This document shows positions 45,746 to 55,721 of a stretch of 64,000 nt of DNA, in pieces (position 1 is the first letter of the stretch; each line of letters starts with the position of its first letter). The translations under genes and the position numbers were made by a program. Source of the stretch: Flagellimonas alvinocaridis (GTDB lineage: Bacteria > Bacteroidota > Bacteroidia > Flavobacteriales > Flavobacteriaceae); NCBI RefSeq assembly GCF_004916895.1, contig NZ_SNTZ01000004.1, positions 1-64,000 on the forward strand. The letters run 5' to 3'. Under the pieces are notes generated by a model, which did no database searches, had not been told where the DNA came from, and worked only from the letters and a program-made list of their open reading frames with translations.

Positions 45746-46470
45746 TATTGAAGACCTGCGAATTCCTCCTTTATTTTCTTGACCAATTCCCGGTTCATCC
45801 GATAGCTTTGCTTTGACATACTTTCAGATTCAGATATCATTTCTTGATAAACCAGCTTTCCATCTGCCATTCTATCCTGTCGAATCAAAAACCTTGCGAG
45901 CTCCAAGCGTTCCCTGTAATTTGAATAGGGAGCATCAAATGCTCTCAAGTACTCTTCGGCCGATATGGGATCATTCCTCTTTTCCAATGCCATTCCGTAT
46001 AAAAAGGAGGATTTGGACTTCCTAAACCTTGAATCATTCTCTATTCGTTTTGCAGTCTGGATCGCATTGTCAAAATCATCCGAAAAATAATAGGCTTCCA
46101 CCAATTTTGAAATGACATAAAAATCATTGGCGAAAACATCCTTGAGTGAGGCTTTGTAATTTTCTATGGCCCCCATATTCATACCTTCATTCAAATAGGC
46201 GTCCGCAAGTGCAACTCGATTTTCAAAAGTTTCAGAAAATCTAAGCTTCTTTTCCAAATCCTTGATTTTCTTGGAAGGATTGATCACGGTCACCAGACTT
46301 TCCTGTACTTTTTCAATATCCCTTCTCTGAAATACATTCATAAAGAGATATAAAATAGAGCCGACTAGGGGAAGAAATATAATGGCAAGAATCCAATAAT
46401 AGTTATTTCTATTTGCATAACAATGATATACGCAAAAGCCCTGCAATGCAATTATTAAATAATAACCCAT
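45745..46470 (-). CDS. Two-helix membrane protein with TPR-like domain
   Basis: 241 residues. Two N-terminal hydrophobic segments (about 2-17 and 24-43; YYWILAIIFLPLVGSILYLF) are followed by a soluble helical region with TPR spacing (ENRVALADAYLNEGMNMGAI; YGMALEKRNDPISAEEYLRA). Found in many Flavobacteriaceae; function not known. It probably faces the cytoplasm. Overlaps the glycosylase-like gene by 1 bp. Confidence 0.85.
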   Translation of the reverse strand: MGYYLIIALQGFCVYHCYANRNNYYWILAIIFLPLVGSILYLFMNVFQRRDIEKVQESLVTVINPSKKIKDLEKKLRFSETFENRVALADAYLNEGMNMGAIENYKASLKDVFANDFYVISKLVEAYYFSDDFDNAIQTAKRIENDSRFRKSKSSFLYGMALEKRNDPISAEEYLRAFDAPYSNYRERLELARFLIRQDRMADGKLVYQEMISESESMSKQSYRMNRELVKKIKEEFAGLQ

Positions 46471-46541
46471 TGTCTAAAAATAGCAACAATTTTCAAAAAA
46501 CCAATAGTTTGTATTGGCACATTGATCCTACAACATAGGAC

Positions 46542-49148
46542 CTAGGCTGAGTTCCTACTGGCGTTAATGTTACCGTACAGGGATCGTGTCACTATCTTTT
46601 CGTACAACTCCTTGAATTCCGAGTTTTGGGTGATATGGTACAAGGCATTTTGTTGGATGACCAACAGAGGCAGTACAATCTTTTCCCTAATTTTCACGGA
46701 TTCCCGGGACACCTCCTCGTCTTCCATCAAAATCTTTTGTCCAGAAATCTGGAGCAGCATTTTTTTGGAGAGTAGAAACTCATTGTGCAAAATTTCCCAA
46801 AATTTACCAAACTCAGGATCTTCCTTCATATAGCTTGTCAAATCAAAATTGGTTTTGGCCAAGGACATCATACTGTTGTGCATCAAGGCCCTAAAAAAAG
46901 GCACTTCTTTGTACAATTTTTTGACTTCGTTGAGTTTCCCTTCCTGTTTCAACTGTTGGATTGCCGTTCCCAATCCAAAATACCCAGGGACATTTTGTTT
47001 CAACTGGCTCCACGACCCTACAAAGGAAATGGCGCGTAAATCGGATAAGGTGAGTTGTTTTTTATTCCCTCGCTTGCCCGGTCTACTGCCAATATTGGCC
47101 TTGGTATAATATTTTAGGGTGCTTCGATGCTCCAAATACGGAATAAACTTTTCATGCTGTTTCAATGCATCGTATTTACTGAAACTCAATTCTGAAAGTT
47201 CCTCTATCAATTTGCGTTGTGCCACAGTAATGGTATGCTCTTTTCCAAAAAGATTGTTGCGGAGTCCGGCAGTGAGCAATTGTTCGGAATTGTGCTTGAA
47301 CTGTTCTTTGGTGCCATAGGTGCTGGTTATGGTCTGCCCCTGAATGGTAAGCTGTATCTCGTGGTTGGCCACATCCTTGGTCTGGGCGGCATAGAACCTA
47401 TGGGTCTTTCCTCCTCCACGGGCTGGTGGTCCTCCCCTACCATCAAAGAAAATGGCTTTGATCCCATTCTTCTTACATACCTTGCTCAGGGTTTCCTTGG
47501 TCTTGAGTATAGACCAGTTGGCCTTAAGATACCCTCCATCCTTTGTGCCGTCCGAAAAGCCCAACATAATGGTATGGGTCTCATTTCTTCGCTCCAAGTG
47601 TTTCCTATATTTTGGAATATCGAAAAGTGTTTGCATGACACTTTCTGAAGCTTCCATTCCTTTCATGGTCTCGAACAGAGGGATGATATCAAAAGTGATG
47701 TCCTTTTCTTCCCAACCACTCCAGCGGAACAGGCCGTACACAAAAAGAACGGCAAAAATATCCTCAGAATTACTGATGATGTATCGATTGCAGCCTTCCT
47801 CCCCATTTCTCTTCTGGATTTCCTTCAATTGTTGGATATTGACAATGGTATCCTTTACAATCTCCTCATCGTAGTCATTCGGATTCAGCTTCAAGTCTTT
47901 TTGAAGCAACCACTGCGTCAGTTCTTTTTCCGAGAGTTCATCTAGGCTCTCTTTGATGGCTCCCTGCCGTTTTAAAATGGTTTCCACTACCAACGCATGT
48001 TTGCTATGATCTTGGCGAATATCCAAGGTAGCAAAATGGGTCCTGAAGATGTGAACTTTATCAATCAAAAGATCCAAGCGTTCCAAGTACAATTCGTGGT
48101 AATTTCCCACCAATTTTTCCCGAATACTGTGAAGGCTCTTTATGATTTCATCGTACGTAATCTCTACATCAGCATTGAACATGGCATTGTAAAGTCTATC
48201 GCTTAGCTGATTGATGTCTTCTTGCAGTCCTTTGAAGGTAAGTTTTTTTCGAAGCTCCTTCAATTCATTGTAGTAACACTTCATTAAAGTAAGCCGAAGC
48301 TCATCGGCCACTTTTTTAGTGACCTCAGCGGTAACATACGGATTTCCATCACGGTCGCCTCCTGGCCAAAATCCAAGTTTAATGATGTTGTAATTTTCAA
48401 ACTCGGCATCCCTAATATTACGCTTCACATATTGGTACAACTCTCCAACGGCATCATAATAGGTGTTCCGTAAAATATAAATGATGTTCTTGGCTTCATC
48501 CAAAGGAGTGGGTTTCTTGGCATTCACCAAAGATGTCAGTCCCAGTTGTTGCAAGGTCACATCAATATCATAAAGTCGATCATTGTCTATGAGCGACCGC
48601 AGTTCAGCAATGATATCCAGAACCGAAGGAGTATAGAACTGTGTTGGGTGTGCCGTGAGCACAATCCTAGCACTGAATGTTGAGAGCTTTTTAGAGGCCT
48701 TGTCCCAGTTCTTGGTCCGATTGACCAATTCAAAATAATCTTTGATGGTCAATGAATTACTGTATTTCTGCAGCTCTGGAAATGCAGAGTCCTCTACACT
48801 ATCGTACAACACCACTTGGCGCTCTACGTACTGGATGATGCGAAACATCAAATCCAACCGCTCACGCTCATCTTTTATGTCCGCAAAATTGGTAAAAAAA
48901 ACGTCTAAAATCTCTTGGGGATCTTTACCAGCTTTGAGTCCTTTCTCGCATTGATCTAACAAAAGCGGAATAAGCATACCCACATTTTCCACATTCTTGT
49001 AGGGTAGGCTCAAAAAGAGACTATTATAGATGTTGAACTTATTGGTTACCGATTTTTTAAACTCTTCTAACCGTTTGGACTGCTGCATGTAATTTCGGTA
49101 TTTTCTGTTTTGTTTGACTGAACTCCCAAAGGTCGTGATAAATGCCAA
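46542..49148 (-). CDS. ppc: Phosphoenolpyruvate carboxylase
   Basis: 868 residues. Active-site motifs: VLTAHPTQFYTPSVL (catalytic His), FWPGGDRDGNPYVTAEV, MLGFSDGTKDGGYLKANW, FDGRGGPPARGG (bicarbonate/PEP loop) and QGQTITSTYG. Carboxylates PEP to oxaloacetate to refill the TCA cycle. About the normal length. The C-terminal residues diverge from the classic NTG ending: the protein ends RNSA. Confidence 0.94.
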   Translation of the reverse strand: MAFITTFGSSVKQNRKYRNYMQQSKRLEEFKKSVTNKFNIYNSLFLSLPYKNVENVGMLIPLLLDQCEKGLKAGKDPQEILDVFFTNFADIKDERERLDLMFRIIQYVERQVVLYDSVEDSAFPELQKYSNSLTIKDYFELVNRTKNWDKASKKLSTFSARIVLTAHPTQFYTPSVLDIIAELRSLIDNDRLYDIDVTLQQLGLTSLVNAKKPTPLDEAKNIIYILRNTYYDAVGELYQYVKRNIRDAEFENYNIIKLGFWPGGDRDGNPYVTAEVTKKVADELRLTLMKCYYNELKELRKKLTFKGLQEDINQLSDRLYNAMFNADVEITYDEIIKSLHSIREKLVGNYHELYLERLDLLIDKVHIFRTHFATLDIRQDHSKHALVVETILKRQGAIKESLDELSEKELTQWLLQKDLKLNPNDYDEEIVKDTIVNIQQLKEIQKRNGEEGCNRYIISNSEDIFAVLFVYGLFRWSGWEEKDITFDIIPLFETMKGMEASESVMQTLFDIPKYRKHLERRNETHTIMLGFSDGTKDGGYLKANWSILKTKETLSKVCKKNGIKAIFFDGRGGPPARGGGKTHRFYAAQTKDVANHEIQLTIQGQTITSTYGTKEQFKHNSEQLLTAGLRNNLFGKEHTITVAQRKLIEELSELSFSKYDALKQHEKFIPYLEHRSTLKYYTKANIGSRPGKRGNKKQLTLSDLRAISFVGSWSQLKQNVPGYFGLGTAIQQLKQEGKLNEVKKLYKEVPFFRALMHNSMMSLAKTNFDLTSYMKEDPEFGKFWEILHNEFLLSKKMLLQISGQKILMEDEEVSRESVKIREKIVLPLLVIQQNALYHITQNSEFKELYEKIVTRSLYGNINASRNSA

Positions 49149-49220
49149 ACCTTGGGATTAATTTTAAAGGTATCACAATTTAGGAGGTGGGTTTCATAAA
49201 CCTAACACCCCACCTTTCTC

Positions 49221-49255
49221 AAAAAAACGCATTTTTTAAAGGCTTCGCAAGCCTT
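49221..49255 (-). terminator. Probable terminator after yaaA
   Basis: Minus strand AAGGCTTGCGAAGCCTT (7-bp stem, 3-base loop) overlaps the yaaA stop codon. It is followed by AAAAAATGCGTTTTTTT, which itself can form an A/T hairpin with a U-tract. Confidence 0.55.
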
Positions 49256-50015
49256 ATCGCACAAATACGGGCTGATTTTCCTTGAGGGTATGTTCCTTGC
49301 TGAACATATAACCGTCATAATCAAAGCCTTTGAGGTCTTCCAAGTTTTTGGCATTGGTATCCAAAATATATCGTACCATGGAACCCCGGGCCTTTTTGGC
49401 AAAAAAGCTAATGACCTTTAGCTTGTCGTTTTTCCAATCCTTAAAGATTGGGGTGATGACCGGCACTTTAAGTTTTTTTTCATCCACGGCCCCAAAATAT
49501 TCGTTACTGGCCAGATTGATGAACAATTCGCCATCCTGTAGTTCGGCATTCAGATGATCGGTAAGTTGTTTTTGCCAAAACTCGTACAGATTCTTTTTCC
49601 GACCTATTTTCAATTGGGTTCCCATTTCCAATCGGTAAGGTTGAATCAAATCCAAAGGCCTTAAAACTCCGTAGAGTCCAGATAGAATCCGTAGGGTATC
49701 TTGCAATTTGTCCAACTTGTTTTCGGGAAGTGTGTAAACATCCAATCCTTGGTAGACATCCCCGTTGAAAGCATAGACTGCTGGTCTTGAATTGTCAGGG
49801 GTGAATGGCAATGAAAATTGTTGGTTTCGCTCCCAATTCAGTTGGGCCAAATTATCCGAAATGGACATCAATTGTGATAAAGCCTTTGGCTTTTTCTTTT
49901 TCAGAACCGCATTCAACTTTTCGGACTGCTCCAAAAATTGGGCCTGTGTATATTTGGAGGTGGGCAAAGCCGTATCAAAATCAAGTGACTTGGCCGGGGA
50001 AATAACAATTTTCAT
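49254..50015 (-). CDS. yaaA: Peroxide stress protein YaaA (DUF328)
   Basis: 253 residues from [20 protein letters not shown]; an upstream in-frame ATG at 50060 adds an atypical 15-residue tail. Signature segments: [40 protein letters not shown] and [13 protein letters not shown]. In E. coli YaaA limits intracellular iron during H2O2 stress. Monocistronic by appearance. Confidence 0.95.
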   Translation of the reverse strand: MKIVISPAKSLDFDTALPTSKYTQAQFLEQSEKLNAVLKKKKPKALSQLMSISDNLAQLNWERNQQFSLPFTPDNSRPAVYAFNGDVYQGLDVYTLPENKLDKLQDTLRILSGLYGVLRPLDLIQPYRLEMGTQLKIGRKKNLYEFWQKQLTDHLNAELQDGELFINLASNEYFGAVDEKKLKVPVITPIFKDWKNDKLKVISFFAKKARGSMVRYILDTNAKNLEDLKGFDYDGYMFSKEHTLKENQPVFVR

Positions 50016-50103
50016 GGGCATCAATTTTCTGTAAAAATAACGAGGATTTTCCTTTTTCAAACGCTTACCCCATGAGGTTTATCAATCTTAATATTGACGC
50101 AAC

Positions 50104-51132
50104 CTATGATTCATGGTGTTTGGCATATCCCCGCCATTTTTCAATACAGTTGACCATGTCCTGGGGCAATTCGGAACTAAAGCGCATAAACTCACCTGTG
50201 GTTGGGTGTTCAAACCCCAAAGTCTTGGCATGTAGTGCCTGTCTGGGCAGAATTTTAAAGGCATTGTCCACAAACTGTTTGTACTTGGTGAAAGTGGTTC
50301 CCTTTAAAATCTGGTCGCCTCCATAGCGTTCATCGTTGAACAGCGTATGGCCAATATATTTCATATGGACCCGTATCTGATGGGTTCTACCTGTTTCCAG
50401 TTTGCATGAAATCAAGGTAACATAGCCCAAACGCTCCAGAACCTTGTAATGGGTCACCGCTTCTTTTCCTTCATCACCTTCTGGGAAAACCACCATTTGA
50501 AGGCGATTCTTTGGATTCCGGCCAATATGCCCCTCCACAGTGCCCTCATCTTCTTCCACATTGCCCCAGACCAAAGCCACATATTCCCGTTCGCTTGACT
50601 TTTCAAAAAACTGTTGCGCCAAATGTGTCATGGCCAAGTCTGTCTTGGCAATGACCAATAACCCTGAGGTATCTTTATCGATACGGTGCACCAATCCAGG
50701 GCGTTCCGAACTATTGTTGGGGAGGTTATCAAAATGATGGACCAAGGCGTTGATCAGGGTCCCGGAATAATTGCCATGACCGGGATGTACCACCATACCG
50801 GCCGGCTTGTTCACCACCAAAAGGGCATCATCTTCATAAACAATATCCAACGGAATGTCTTCTGGGGTAAGGAGAAATTCATAAGGCGGGTGTTCAAACA
50901 TTACCTTGACCTCGTCCCCTGCCTTTACTTTGTAATTTTGCTTAACAATGGTACCATTTACCCAAATATGGCCCTGCTTAGCTGCCTGCTGAATCTTATT
51001 TCTTGTGGCATTCTCAATGAAATTCATCAAAAACTTGTCCACACGAAGAGGATCCTGTCCTTTTGAGGCTACAAACCTGTAATGCTCAAAGAGGTCTTCT
51101 TGAGAAAGCTCCTGATTGTCCGAAGTATCCAT
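50104..51132 (-). CDS. rluD: RluA/RluD family pseudouridine synthase
   Basis: 342 residues. An N-terminal S4 domain (LRVDKFLMNFIENATRNKIQ; IWVNGTIVKQNYKVKAGDEV) precedes a catalytic domain with LVHRIDKDTSGLLVIAKT (catalytic Asp), KPAGMVVHPGHGN and GRTHQIRVHMKYIGHTL. Modifies large-subunit rRNA; the RluD symbol is inferred from the domain layout. 2 bp after the PASTA-protein gene. Confidence 0.9.
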   Translation of the reverse strand: MDTSDNQELSQEDLFEHYRFVASKGQDPLRVDKFLMNFIENATRNKIQQAAKQGHIWVNGTIVKQNYKVKAGDEVKVMFEHPPYEFLLTPEDIPLDIVYEDDALLVVNKPAGMVVHPGHGNYSGTLINALVHHFDNLPNNSSERPGLVHRIDKDTSGLLVIAKTDLAMTHLAQQFFEKSSEREYVALVWGNVEEDEGTVEGHIGRNPKNRLQMVVFPEGDEGKEAVTHYKVLERLGYVTLISCKLETGRTHQIRVHMKYIGHTLFNDERYGGDQILKGTTFTKYKQFVDNAFKILPRQALHAKTLGFEHPTTGEFMRFSSELPQDMVNCIEKWRGYAKHHES

Positions 51133-51134
51133 GA

Positions 51135-51722
51135 TTACTCTGAATCTGCCCGTACCTGAGCACTTCCGGGAATGGTTCCGTTACCGCAGATAAGCTCAAC
51201 CTTGGAAGTTTTGGGCAACTTATCCCCAGGTTTAACATACTTTCCTTTGTGCTTCATATTGTAGACCATGTCCTTTCCCAACTCATCAATGTAAGTGACC
51301 CGCTCCACATCCAGTCCAACGGCTCTTAACATTGAAGTGGCATTGCGTTGCGTAACTTGGATGATATCGGGAACACTAACCTTTTTATATCCAGATGGAT
51401 TTACCGTAAAATAGATTTTTCGGTTAGATTTGACTTTGTTTCCGGCGGGAGGGTCTTGATCTAAAATGGAAAACCTTGGGTAGTCTGGATCATAATTGGA
51501 TGAATCCAACACCTGATAACGTAGTCCGGCTTCCTCGACTGCTTTGCGCATTTCCATGACCGACATTCTAGAAAAGTCCGGTACCTCCACAAACTCACCA
51601 TGATTGGTTGTTCCCTTGAGCCATTGCAATGCTAAAAACACCAAGAGCACCAAAGCCACGACCGCAAGGCCCAATTGAATCAGGAACGTCTTGCTTTTCA
51701 AAAAACCAAAAAAATGTTTCAT
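51135..51722 (-). CDS. PASTA domain membrane protein
   Basis: 195 residues. A short cytoplasmic tail and one membrane helix (about 13-34: FLIQLGLAVVALVLLVFLAL) precede about two PASTA domains: VEVPDFSRMSVMEMRKAVEE and VSVPDIIQVTQRNATSMLRA. PASTA modules usually sense peptidoglycan fragments. No kinase or transpeptidase domain is attached. The position next to ddl (divergent) hints at a cell-wall link. Confidence 0.9.
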   Translation of the reverse strand: MKHFFGFLKSKTFLIQLGLAVVALVLLVFLALQWLKGTTNHGEFVEVPDFSRMSVMEMRKAVEEAGLRYQVLDSSNYDPDYPRFSILDQDPPAGNKVKSNRKIYFTVNPSGYKKVSVPDIIQVTQRNATSMLRAVGLDVERVTYIDELGKDMVYNMKHKGKYVKPGDKLPKTSKVELICGNGTIPGSAQVRADSE

Positions 51723-51740
51723 GTGAAATCCTTATGTGGA

Positions 51741-51748
51741 CAAATATA
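51741..51748 (-). promoter_or_regulatory. Candidate -7 box for the PASTA-rluD operon
   Basis: TATATTTG on the minus strand, 18 bp before ATG 51722. Exact TAnnTTTG match; no TTG at the ideal upstream distance. Confidence 0.5.
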
Positions 51749-51800
51749 GGAAAGCCAGTGCTTTTTTCTTTACTTTGGCGCTCCGATATTCGACAAGCTG

Positions 51801-52775
51801 ATGAAAAAAAACATTGCCATTATTATGGGTGGTTACTCCAGCGAGTATGGCATTTCCATAAAGAGCGGTAACGTAGTCCACAAATATTTGGACAGAGAAC
51901 AATACAATTCCTATCGTATAGTGGTTACGAAGGAAAAATGGGTGTATTTGGATGATTCCGACCAGGAGTTTCCGGTAAACAAATCGGATTTTAGTATTCA
52001 ACCCGCTGCGGAAAAGATCACGTTTGACTGTGTTTTCAATGCCATTCATGGTACACCTGGTGAAGATGGACTGCTCCAAGCCTATTTTGAACTACTTGGG
52101 ATTCCCCAGACTTCCTGCAATCACTATCAGTCAGCCCTAACCTTCAACAAAAGAGACTTACTGAGCACGCTTAAGCCGTATGGCGTACAATGTGCCACCT
52201 CTTTCTACTTGAACAAGGGACAAACCATTGACAAAGATGCCATTGTAGACAAAGTGGGACTACCTTGCTTTGTAAAAGCCAATAGAGCGGGCAGTAGCTA
52301 TGGGGTATCCAAGGTCTATCAAAAAGAAGAACTGGAAAATGCACTTACGGCAGCTTTCAAAGAAGATAGTGAGGTAATTATTGAATCTTTTCTGGACGGA
52401 ACTGAAGTTTCGGTTGGGGTGATTACCTACAACAGCGAAATTACTGTACTGCCCATCACAGAAATTATTTCAGAAAATGATTTTTTTGATTATGAGGCCA
52501 AATACATGGGAAAATCCCAAGAGATAACCCCTGCAAGGCTTTCGGAAATCCAAGAAACCAAAGTAAGGGACTTGGCAGAATTTATATACAGAACCTTGGA
52601 TTTAAAGGGCTATACTCGAAGTGAATTTATTTTCATAGGAGATATTCCCCATCTTTTGGAGGTAAACACCACTCCGGGGCTTACTGAGGAAAGTCTTCTT
52701 CCCCAACAGGCAAAAACCGCAGGCATTTCATTGGAAGAATTATTTGCCAGCGCCATTGAAGAAGCATTGCGATAG
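51801..52775 (+). CDS. ddl: D-alanine--D-alanine ligase
   Basis: 324 residues. ATP-grasp enzyme: IIMGGYSSEYGISIKSGNVV, FNAIHGTPGEDGLLQAYFEL, PCFVKANRAGSSYGVSKVY, and EVNTTPGLTEESLLPQQAKT at the metal site. Makes the D-Ala-D-Ala dipeptide of peptidoglycan. Divergent from the PASTA gene. Confidence 0.96.
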   Translation: MKKNIAIIMGGYSSEYGISIKSGNVVHKYLDREQYNSYRIVVTKEKWVYLDDSDQEFPVNKSDFSIQPAAEKITFDCVFNAIHGTPGEDGLLQAYFELLGIPQTSCNHYQSALTFNKRDLLSTLKPYGVQCATSFYLNKGQTIDKDAIVDKVGLPCFVKANRAGSSYGVSKVYQKEELENALTAAFKEDSEVIIESFLDGTEVSVGVITYNSEITVLPITEIISENDFFDYEAKYMGKSQEITPARLSEIQETKVRDLAEFIYRTLDLKGYTRSEFIFIGDIPHLLEVNTTPGLTEESLLPQQAKTAGISLEELFASAIEEALR

Positions 52776-52807
52776 AAATTCTGTATTTTTAAAAAAACAT
52801 TCCACTC

Positions 52808-53266
52808 ATGAGGCGCGCAATTTTTCCAGGATCTTTTGACCCACTTACTCTTGGGCATTATGACATCATTAAGCGAGGGATCACTCTTTTTGATGAATTG
52901 GTCATTGCCATAGGTATCAATGCGGAAAAAAAATACATGTTCACCTTGGAGGAACGCACCACTTTCATCAAAGAGGCGTTTAAAGATGAGCCCAAGATCA
53001 CTGTACTGACCTACGAAGGGCTTACCGTTGACTTCTGCAAGAAAATTGGTGCTGATTTTATATTGAGGGGACTAAGAAACCCTGCCGACTTTGAGTTTGA
53101 AAAAGCCATTGCCCATACCAACAGAAAGCTTTCCGAAATAGAAACGGTTTTTTTATTGACTTCTTCAGGCAAATCCTACATAAGTTCGTCCATAGTTCGG
53201 GATGTTATCCGAAATGGCGGCGATTATTCCGGTTTGGTTCCGGATACTGTGGTAGTTAAGTCTTAA
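52808..53266 (+). CDS. coaD: Phosphopantetheine adenylyltransferase
   Basis: 152 residues. Nucleotidyltransferase motif FPGSFDPLTLGHYDII (T/HxGH type), GLRNPADFEFEKAIAHTN and SGKSYISSSIVRD. Penultimate step of CoA synthesis. 32 bp after ddl, likely cotranscribed. Confidence 0.97.
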   Translation: MRRAIFPGSFDPLTLGHYDIIKRGITLFDELVIAIGINAEKKYMFTLEERTTFIKEAFKDEPKITVLTYEGLTVDFCKKIGADFILRGLRNPADFEFEKAIAHTNRKLSEIETVFLLTSSGKSYISSSIVRDVIRNGGDYSGLVPDTVVVKS

Positions 53267-53461
53267 TTTTCAAAAAAACGCAAGTTTTTTGCCCGTTTCT
53301 TGCCTGTTGGATCACACATAAATGCTTTCAAACCCTGCTTTTTTTTCAAAAAACCACATTTTCGCAACTTTTCACAACAAATACTTATTGATATATGTCA
53401 ATACTTATAAATTGGTCAGAAATTTCTTAACTACGAGAAGTTCCCCTAACGACCACGTATT

Positions 53462-55300
53462 TTGAAAGCAGTTGAAAGAATCGCCCAACATTATCTATTG
53501 AAACAGTTGCCAAGAGCCACCGCATTTGTCGGTAAGGATGGCATGTTGGTAGATGCCTCTGATTCGTGGCTCCACATCTTCAATATTAGCCCTAAGGCTT
53601 TTTTCACCACCAATATTTTTGATTTGTTCCGAGAGGTAGTGGAAAACATTGATATACAGGATTTTTTAAAAAACAGTGAGGCCAGCACTATTCGCCATCA
53701 TGAAATTGGCCATACCAACAAGCAATGGTATGAAAGTACTTTTGCTCCTTGGTTTGATGAAAAGGAAAACCTTGTGGGAACCATCATTCAAACGGATGAC
53801 ATTACCGCGTTGGTGGAAAAGGAACTGGAATTGGAACGTGTGAATGCCATATTGCAAGCACAATCCGAGGTTTTAAAAGTTGGAAATTGGGAATACGATA
53901 TAGAATCTGAAAAACTTTTTTGGAGTGAAGAGACCAAGAAGATACACCATGTTCCAATATCGTATACTCCTGAAGTTTCTGAAGCGATAGGTTTTTACAA
54001 GCAAGGTTACTACCAGAATAAGATTTCGATGCTTTTCCATCAAGTCATGACCAAAGGAACCCCCTTTAGCCAAAAACTTATCATTGTTACCGCCACAGGT
54101 GAGGAAAGATGGGTACAAGCCGCAGGAAAGCCAATTCTAAAGGATGGCAAGATCATTAAGGTGTTTGGAACCTTTCAGGACATTCATGAAAAAGTAATGG
54201 CCGAAACAAAGACCAAGGAAAACGAACAACTGCTCTATACCTTGATCAATAATATTCCCCTGAACATCTATGTTAAAAATTTAGATTCCAAAAAGATTTT
54301 GGTGAACAAGGCGGAATGTGAACATATGGGCAAGAGTTCCAAAGAACTGATTGGGAAGTCGGATTTTGACCTTTATGACACTGAAATAGCAAAAATTTCC
54401 CGTGATGAAGACCTCGAGGTTATCCGCACACTGAAGCCAATTTTAGGCAAGGAAACCATCAGCATTAAAAAAAATGGGGAAACCACTAATTTTCTGACTT
54501 CAAAGATTCCTCTATTCAATTATGATGGCAATGTAAATGGACTTATTGGCATCAGTATGGACATTACTGCGTTAAAGAAGAAAGAGGACCAGCTGAGAAA
54601 CTTGATCAATATTACCTCGGTGCAGAATAAGAAGCTCATCAATTTTGCCCATATTGTTTCCCACAATTTAAGATCACATTCTGCCAATTTTTCCATGTTA
54701 TTGGAGTTTCTGATCAACGAAAAAGATGAAACCGAGAAAGAGAACATCGTAAAAATGCTTTCACAAGCATCAGATCGTCTGTTGGAAACCTTGGACAACC
54801 TGAACGAGGTGGTAGACATCAACACCAACATGGATTTAGAAAAGAAGCCACTAAACCTTCATGAAAGTCTTACCAAAGTGCTGCAAAGTCTCGCTGCCCT
54901 TTTGGACAAAAACCAAGTGAAAATTGTGAATCATGTGGATAAAGAGCTATGTGTTTCAGCCAACAGTTCTTATCTGAATAGCATTATCATAAACTTGATA
55001 ACCAATGCCATAAAGTATCGGAGCCCAAAACGCAATCCCATCATCACCCTAAATGCCCAAAAACATGAAAGACAGGTGGTGTTCAGTGTTTCGGACAATG
55101 GTCTTGGAATAGATATGGAAAGGTATGGCGGGAAAATATTTGGGCTATATAAAACGTTTCATGATAATAAGGATGCCAAAGGCCTTGGTTTGTATATCAT
55201 CAGAAACCAAATTGAAGCCATGGGCGGCAGCATAACTGCCAATAGTGAAGTAGATAAGGGTACAATATTTAATGTGTATTTTAATGAAGAAAGTCAATAG
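53462..55300 (+). CDS. PAS-domain sensor histidine kinase
   Basis: 612 residues if started at TTG 53462; the first in-frame ATG is at residue 28. Three PAS-like regions (about 10-125, 135-250, 255-370) are followed by an H-box (NFAHIVSHNLRSHSANFSML; phospho-accepting His) and an ATPase domain with SVSDNGLGIDMERYGGKIFG and KGLGLYIIRNQIEAMGG. No transmembrane helix, so it senses a cytoplasmic signal. It overlaps the response regulator by 17 bp, a cognate pair. Confidence 0.92.
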   Translation: MKAVERIAQHYLLKQLPRATAFVGKDGMLVDASDSWLHIFNISPKAFFTTNIFDLFREVVENIDIQDFLKNSEASTIRHHEIGHTNKQWYESTFAPWFDEKENLVGTIIQTDDITALVEKELELERVNAILQAQSEVLKVGNWEYDIESEKLFWSEETKKIHHVPISYTPEVSEAIGFYKQGYYQNKISMLFHQVMTKGTPFSQKLIIVTATGEERWVQAAGKPILKDGKIIKVFGTFQDIHEKVMAETKTKENEQLLYTLINNIPLNIYVKNLDSKKILVNKAECEHMGKSSKELIGKSDFDLYDTEIAKISRDEDLEVIRTLKPILGKETISIKKNGETTNFLTSKIPLFNYDGNVNGLIGISMDITALKKKEDQLRNLINITSVQNKKLINFAHIVSHNLRSHSANFSMLLEFLINEKDETEKENIVKMLSQASDRLLETLDNLNEVVDINTNMDLEKKPLNLHESLTKVLQSLAALLDKNQVKIVNHVDKELCVSANSSYLNSIIINLITNAIKYRSPKRNPIITLNAQKHERQVVFSVSDNGLGIDMERYGGKIFGLYKTFHDNKDAKGLGLYIIRNQIEAMGGSITANSEVDKGTIFNVYFNEESQ

Positions 55301-55697
55301 TTTGTTCATTGTGGATGATGATCCCATAACAGTTTTCGGTATCAAAAAAATGCTGAAACCCATCTGTGATTGTGATGACATTCAAATATTTGAAAATGGG
55401 AAGGAGGCCATTGACGCCCTTAAAAACAGAATTGAGCTTGGAGACACCATCCCTGAAGTAATATTTTTGGACATAAACATGCCCATCATGGACGGTTGGG
55501 ATTTCTTGGAAGAATTTATTTTATTGGACCTTCAAGAACGGGTTACCATTAATATGATCACGTCTTCCATAGACCCTTTGGATTATCAAAAATGGAACGA
55601 GTTTAAGGTGAAATGCCCGCACAGTCTCAACTACAGGAACAAACCCATTTTTAAAATTGAGATTTCTGACCTGGAGAGCATAGATTTGGCATCATGA
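55284..55697 (+). CDS. Response regulator receiver protein
   Basis: 137 residues, single receiver domain. Acidic pocket FIVDDDPITVFGIKKML, phosphoacceptor Asp in EVIFLDINMPIMDGWDF, Thr/Ser switch in NMITSSIDPLD and Lys in NYRNKPI. No output domain, so it probably acts by protein contact or as a phosphorelay carrier. Start chosen as MKKVNSLFIVDDD (55284). Confidence 0.92.
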   Translation: MKKVNSLFIVDDDPITVFGIKKMLKPICDCDDIQIFENGKEAIDALKNRIELGDTIPEVIFLDINMPIMDGWDFLEEFILLDLQERVTINMITSSIDPLDYQKWNEFKVKCPHSLNYRNKPIFKIEISDLESIDLAS

Positions 55698-55721
55698 CCA
55701 TAATATTCTGTACATTTATGT